A stretch of 64,000 nucleotides of DNA from Sipunculus nudus (Eukaryota > Annelida > Sipuncula > Golfingiida > Sipunculidae). The number at the start of each line of letters is the position of its first letter. Within the stretch, counting starts at the first letter, position 1. The DNA lies in NCBI GenBank assembly GCA_026874595.1, contig CM049314.1:13260729-13324728 (forward strand), written 5' to 3'. The notes beneath the pieces are model-generated. The model did no database searches and was not told the origin of the DNA. It was given only the letters and a program-made list of their open reading frames with translations. Positions 60,309 to 64,000 of the stretch are shown in pieces. Position numbers and translations under genes: made by a program.

Positions 60309-60524
60309 CTAACTTTCATCACTGTAATCATTTGCCATTCTTATATCCGAATCCCTTAAATGCTCTCTAGCCTTTTCCATTACTATAACTTCCTCTTTGT
60401 ACCGATAATATCTTTGCAATAGCAGGCCGTGGTTTCCCCTCCTATTTTTCCCAGGAAGCCTTTGAGCTCTATCTATGCCTAGTTTTTTGTGTGTATCACA
60501 ATCAATTGTCTGCTTTTCTTTCAC
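60309..60524 (-). pseudogene. LINE ORF1-like fragment
   Basis: 71-residue frame containing DRAQRLPGKNRRG...GLLLQRYYRYKEE...KAREHLRDSDIRMANDYSDE. This resembles the RNA-binding part of ORF1 proteins of non-LTR elements, in which a basic R.H.R.G stretch precedes an 'I.I..D.S' motif. Confidence 0.6.
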
Positions 60525-60732
60525 AACTTTTCTGATCTTTCACTCTCTGAATTCCAAGGAACCTCCTTCCTGTCTTCTGGACTGGTCTTGGTTTTCTCAT
60601 CCAGTTCTGTTATTCTCTTAACAACATTGTGCAGCTTGTCTTCCAGAATTTGGATATGTCCAGCAAGTTTGACAGTTGCTGTTGATCATGTGACTAACCT
60701 GGTGAGTGTCTACCATAAGAGTCTCCCTCACT

Positions 60733-61245
60733 GGTGGTGGTTGTCATTTGGGATGGGGTCTGTGGCTCTCTACCCTGACTGGTGGTGAATTTCATTTGGG
60801 ATGGTGTCTGCGGCTGTTTACCCTGACTGGTGGTGGTTGTCATTTGGGATGGGGTCTGTGGCTGTCTAGCCTGACTGGTGGTATTGTCATTTGGTATGGG
60901 GTCTGTGGCTTTCTACCCTGACTGGTGGTGGTTGTCATTTGGGATGGGGTATGTGGCTGTCTACCCTGACTGGTGGTGTTGTCATTTGGGATGGGGTCTG
61001 TGGCTGTCTACCCTGACTGGTGGTGTTGTCATTTGGAATGGGGTCTGTGGCTGTCTACCCTGACTGGTGGTGGTTGTCATTTGGGATGGGGTCTGTGGCT
61101 TTCTACCCTGAGTGCTGGTGGTTGTCTTTTGGGATGGGGTCTTTGGCTTTCTACCCTGACTGGTGGTGGTTGTCACTTTGGAAAGGGTTAGTGGCTGTCT
61201 ACCCTGACTGATGGTGGTTGTCATTAGGGATAAGGTCTGTGGCTG
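60733..61245 (-). repeat. Minisatellite, period 47-48 bp, about 10 copies
   Basis: Units of the form 'tttgggatggggtctgtggc' plus 'tgtctaccctgactggtggt'. On the - strand, 48-bp units encode a 16-residue repeat TSQGRQPQTPSQMTTT, rich in Thr, Ser, Pro and Gln. Some units are 47 bp and break the frame. Its position just upstream of the ORF1-like fragment suggests an expanded low-complexity stretch of the LINE's first ORF or 5' UTR. The + strand ORFs over it are shadows. Confidence 0.8.
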
Positions 61246-61639
61246 TCTCTCCTATCTGCTACTGACTGGGGTCAATGTGTTACTTGTTTCAGCTGTAGTT
61301 GTCACATTTAGGGTAATGCTGTCCTCTGTGTCCCTTTGGAGTAATGCTACCCTCTGCGTTCCTCTAGGGTAAAGCTACCCTCTGCGTCTGTTACTAGTTT
61401 TAATGTGATTTAGACCTTAAGTTTTGTGATACTGGTCTATTACCTTCGATAGCACCAAAAGTGTGCTTAGCAGTAGCAGGCACCTGACAGTTTGAAGAAG
61501 AAAACCGTAGTTTACATAGAGAGTCTCTGGTCTAAAGAGTGAATTTTTTTACAACCGGTGATACTTTCACTTCAGCCTGTACAAATCACTCAAACATTAG
61601 TGTACAGACAAATATGACAGTTCAATGTTGAAGACATAT

Positions 61640-61815
61640 CATATAACTTATGTAAACTATACCTGTATGCAGATGATTCTGCACTCCTGATTTCAGGAGA
61701 AAGCAGAAATAAGGTAGAAGAGAAATTCCGAGATGAACTGAGATTGGTTAATTGATAAAAAATTATATTTACATATAGGAAAAAACAGAATCCTTATTAT
61801 TTGCGTCTTAGGCCT
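61640..61815 (+). pseudogene. Second reverse-transcriptase fragment, opposite strand
   Basis: Reads LYADDSALLISGESRNKV then EEKFRDELRLVN, followed after a frame change by a stretch like 'KLYLHIGK', the usual sequence after the YADD box of non-LTR reverse transcriptases. It lies on the + strand and belongs to a different element from the LINE at 57970-61500. Confidence 0.65.
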
Positions 61816-61819
61816 TGAC

Positions 61820-62436
61820 CAATGTTTTAGATCCACATATGTAGGTCGATGTTATATATTTTAGTCAAGATATTATTTTTAGTTTAGGTCTAAACTTTCT
61901 GGTCATTTTATGTGTGAGCCTTAATATAATTTAATTCAGTAAATGTCATGACCTTTAAAATAGAGAAGTTTACATAGTGAACCTATTAGCAAAATATAGC
62001 AACTCATTCGATTGAATACTCAAATAGTCTATCCAAGATAGCGGATGTGAAATTAGTATATAAACGTCCTGCAATTATGTTCCTCTTCAGTTTTATATAT
62101 GATTTAGGTCGGATATCTCTAAATAATGGTATGATAGAATTTTTATGAAGAAAAATAATATAATCTGTTAATTCGGTCTTCTTTGATAAACAAACAGTGC
62201 CTTTGTGTCCAGTATTGACCGTTGATGTATATTACTATTACTTGCAGTCGAACAAGTCTCATATATCCCAATTTTACAAATTGCAGGTTGTTGTTTATAC
62301 TAAGCATTTGATACTAGTAATTGTTTGTCAGAAGCCAGGTACCCTTTTATCTGAGTGGTTTCTAACACATCAAATTATTCTGGCCTATACTTTGCTTTCC
62401 AGGAGACATCACTAATCGCAAACAAAGATTATGAAC
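61820..62436. other. Spacer upstream of the third family-2 locus
   Basis: AT-rich, with no supported gene or clear repeat. Confidence 0.4.
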
Positions 62437-63438
62437 ATGTTTTGACTCTTAGGATTAATCGCGGCAATCATCGAGTCAAGCAGCACTTGTCCCCAAAAAT
62501 GTCATCGTGCAAAGAACGGAGTATCTCTTACTCCAAAACTTTTCTTATTATTGCGAACAATTCCATTCTGACACTTAACACCATAGGAAATCGATTTGAG
62601 AAGTTTATCCTACTTGACTTTTGTATAAACCAGATTCGTTTAGTGGACTCAAAATATTTCAAATACCTATGTGGACTGATGTATCTCATACTGAACGAAA
62701 ACAGGATTACGAAATCACGAAAACTTTGCCTTAGCCCAAACGGTTGCAGTGGATAGACTTGCGAAACAACCGCATTAGATACCCAGGATATGTAAATCAG
62801 TTGCCAACTATTCCGTGCTTGACACTGACATGGAACATGGAATACAGATCTGATCGGTTTGTAGAGTTCCTGGAGAGAGATGTAAACCCTGAGGGGGTAT
62901 TGGCATCTTCGAGCCAAATATCAGTGTAGTATAGTATAATTCGGGTAAAGTACAACAACCTGCCGGGCGCAAATGTCCCTGTTCCGAAAGATATTCGTCA
63001 TTTTCGCTGTGAATTAGATGGTTGGTAACATCATGTACTATTTTTTTATGTTTCTTGGTTGGAAAAGGATACTAATGCCGAAGGTCTGTCAGGAACACAT
63101 GCTGAAGTGGAAGGACCAGGAGGTATTAAATATTCCTCAAAATATTTAATAATACTAACGGCCAGAAGGTACACTTCTGCGGAGGGGAATCATCTAGTCC
63201 AGTGTATTTAAACTGGTGTAACAGTTAATTTCTCACAGCGCCAATGACTTAAAAGCCTTCCTCTATTTGTATTTCGAATGGTTATACTCGGTTTAGCTGG
63301 GTTTTTTTTTCAGCCTGCAGTTGTGTTATATCGATAATAATTGATTAGCGCGACAGGGAAGCGGATACTCATGATACACGCTTCGAGAGGTCTGATGAAG
63401 AACCGATATATGCAGTCGTAACACGAAAGAACTCATGA
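62437..63438 (+). pseudogene. LRR-Ig receptor pseudogene (family 2, third cassette)
   Basis: ATG TTT TGA at 62437 puts a stop at codon 3. The frame then continues as a signal-like sequence (LLGLIAAIIESSS) and N-cap (TCPQKCHRAKNG). LRRs follow in a shifted frame (about 62570-62740), then IDLRNNRIRYPGYVNQLP in another (from 62744), a degenerate C-cap, an Ig remnant (VSWLEKDTNAEGL, about 63050-63090), and a tail DEEPIYAVVTRKNS ending at 63438. It is more diverged from the unit A and B copies than they are from each other. Confidence 0.75.
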
Positions 63439-64000
63439 AGAATTTGCTTCCTAAAAAGATGTGAATTTATTTTTCTAATTTGCTTCGCTTTTGAAATCTC
63501 ACTGACCCCATGTAAAGAAGAATGAGATGTTTATAGGAATGTATGTCCATATAATTGACAGATCTTTTATTCAGTATATTTGATTTACCATAGATGTCTG
63601 AGATTCATTGTTATGGCATTTTTTTAGGACTTCATTTGAAAGCATATACAGAGAAAAAGAAAAATGGTTTCAACTTAGATACAGGCAGGTAACATGATAA
63701 CATATAGACCAGATCTTCAGGAAGGAAGTGAACCCTCTACTAGTAAATAAAGTAGATCACTTAACAAAAAGCAGACCTTTAAAGCTGAAAAATGTAAGTA
63801 AGATTTTTTTAAAAATATTTTTGGCATGAGTTAAAAACTAGTTAACATTTGAATGAATCACATTACCTTGAACCTCGTCGTTAAAATTAATAAGACGGGA
63901 AAGAGTAGTAGTACGGCCTTCTATATTTGTTCCAGGGTAAAGCTGCGGTACCCCGTTAAAATTCGGAAAAGCTGAACATTTTGAGGTTTTCTGAAAAAAA
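63439..64000. other. 3' flank of the third family-2 locus
   Basis: AT-rich sequence to the end of the window with no supported feature. Confidence 0.4.

Larger units (their letters stand above)
57970..61500 (-). mobile_element. Decayed non-LTR retrotransposon (LINE) inserted in the third cassette
   Basis: Read on the - strand, the parts are in the expected order. An ORF1-like segment (60309-60524) is followed by an endonuclease with IIMGDLNASFTD (about 59560-59600) and NGRVSRDIPAVFTFI..SGCSVVD (59338-59412), then a reverse transcriptase with NLNMLMYADDLV (about 58637-58675) and a C-terminal part with LFYGFELWGYAR and LRECGRYLLYVI (about 58130-58290). Stops and frameshifts are frequent and the reverse transcriptase is internally deleted. 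It separates the family-1 and family-2 loci of the third cassette. No target duplication was identified. Confidence 0.75.

Noticed and set aside
60706-61211. Trp/Gly-rich + strand ORFs
   Set aside because: Shadows of the minisatellite; the - strand frame fits the retrotransposon orientation better.
1-64000. CRISPR arrays, tRNA or rRNA genes, bacterial operons
   Set aside because: None seen; repeats are microsatellites, minisatellites or transposon-derived, and tRNA-like pieces belong to SINEs.

Overview
The window looks like AT-rich nuclear DNA from an invertebrate, most likely a bivalve mollusc. This is an inference from the abundant (TA)n arrays, intron-containing genes, tRNA-derived SINE and non-LTR retrotransposon remnants, a GACG-tailed repeat with a terminal GC hairpin of the kind common in molluscs, and leucine-rich-repeat/immunoglobulin (LRR-Ig) receptor genes. 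There is no bacterial-style gene organisation.

Host part: the window is built from repeated copies of an LRR-Ig receptor cassette, all on the + strand. Family 1 has five loci: 1-655 (3' fragment), 11283-12374, 19426-20544, 45653-46772 and 54927-56065. The architecture is signal peptide, LRR N-cap, about five LRRs, LRR C-cap, one Ig domain, a transmembrane segment and a short tail ending in a NNEPIYAEL-type tyrosine motif. Family 2 has three loci with related architecture and an EEPIYA(L/V)V tail: 23814-24901, 49675-50770 and 62437-63438. Nearly every copy carries frameshifts or stops. Only the locus at 45653 is open from the signal peptide through the Ig domain, and it shifts frame just before the membrane segment.

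Duplication: a unit of about 14 kb is tandemly duplicated in direct orientation. Unit A runs 14512-28660 and unit B runs 28661 to about 54062, with the junction visible at 28660/28661. Each unit carries one family-1 and one family-2 locus. A third, older and more diverged version of the cassette lies at about 54.06-63.5 kb and is interrupted by a non-LTR retrotransposon. A first, partial one occupies about 8-14 kb.

Mobile part: unit B is interrupted at 29553-41627 by a 12,075-bp DNA transposon with TTAA target duplications and AGGGATAGTCTCG termini. Unit A preserves the equivalent empty site at about 15405-15412, which proves a precise insertion after the duplication. The transposon carries two multi-exon genes that read inward from the two ends and converge. 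On the - strand is a 13-exon transposase (about 775 codons) of apparent Kolobok type. On the + strand is a 4-exon gene (about 337 aa) joining an N-terminal CXC-type cysteine cluster to a C-terminal domain like the cytoplasmic 'ballast' of vertebrate P2X7 receptors. This two-gene element is the most interesting object in the window.

The remaining sequence is spacer. It holds (TA)n and (CT)n arrays, a fold-back MITE-like element, short tandem duplications, two SINE-like remnants and a LINE with a 16-codon minisatellite in its ORF1 region.
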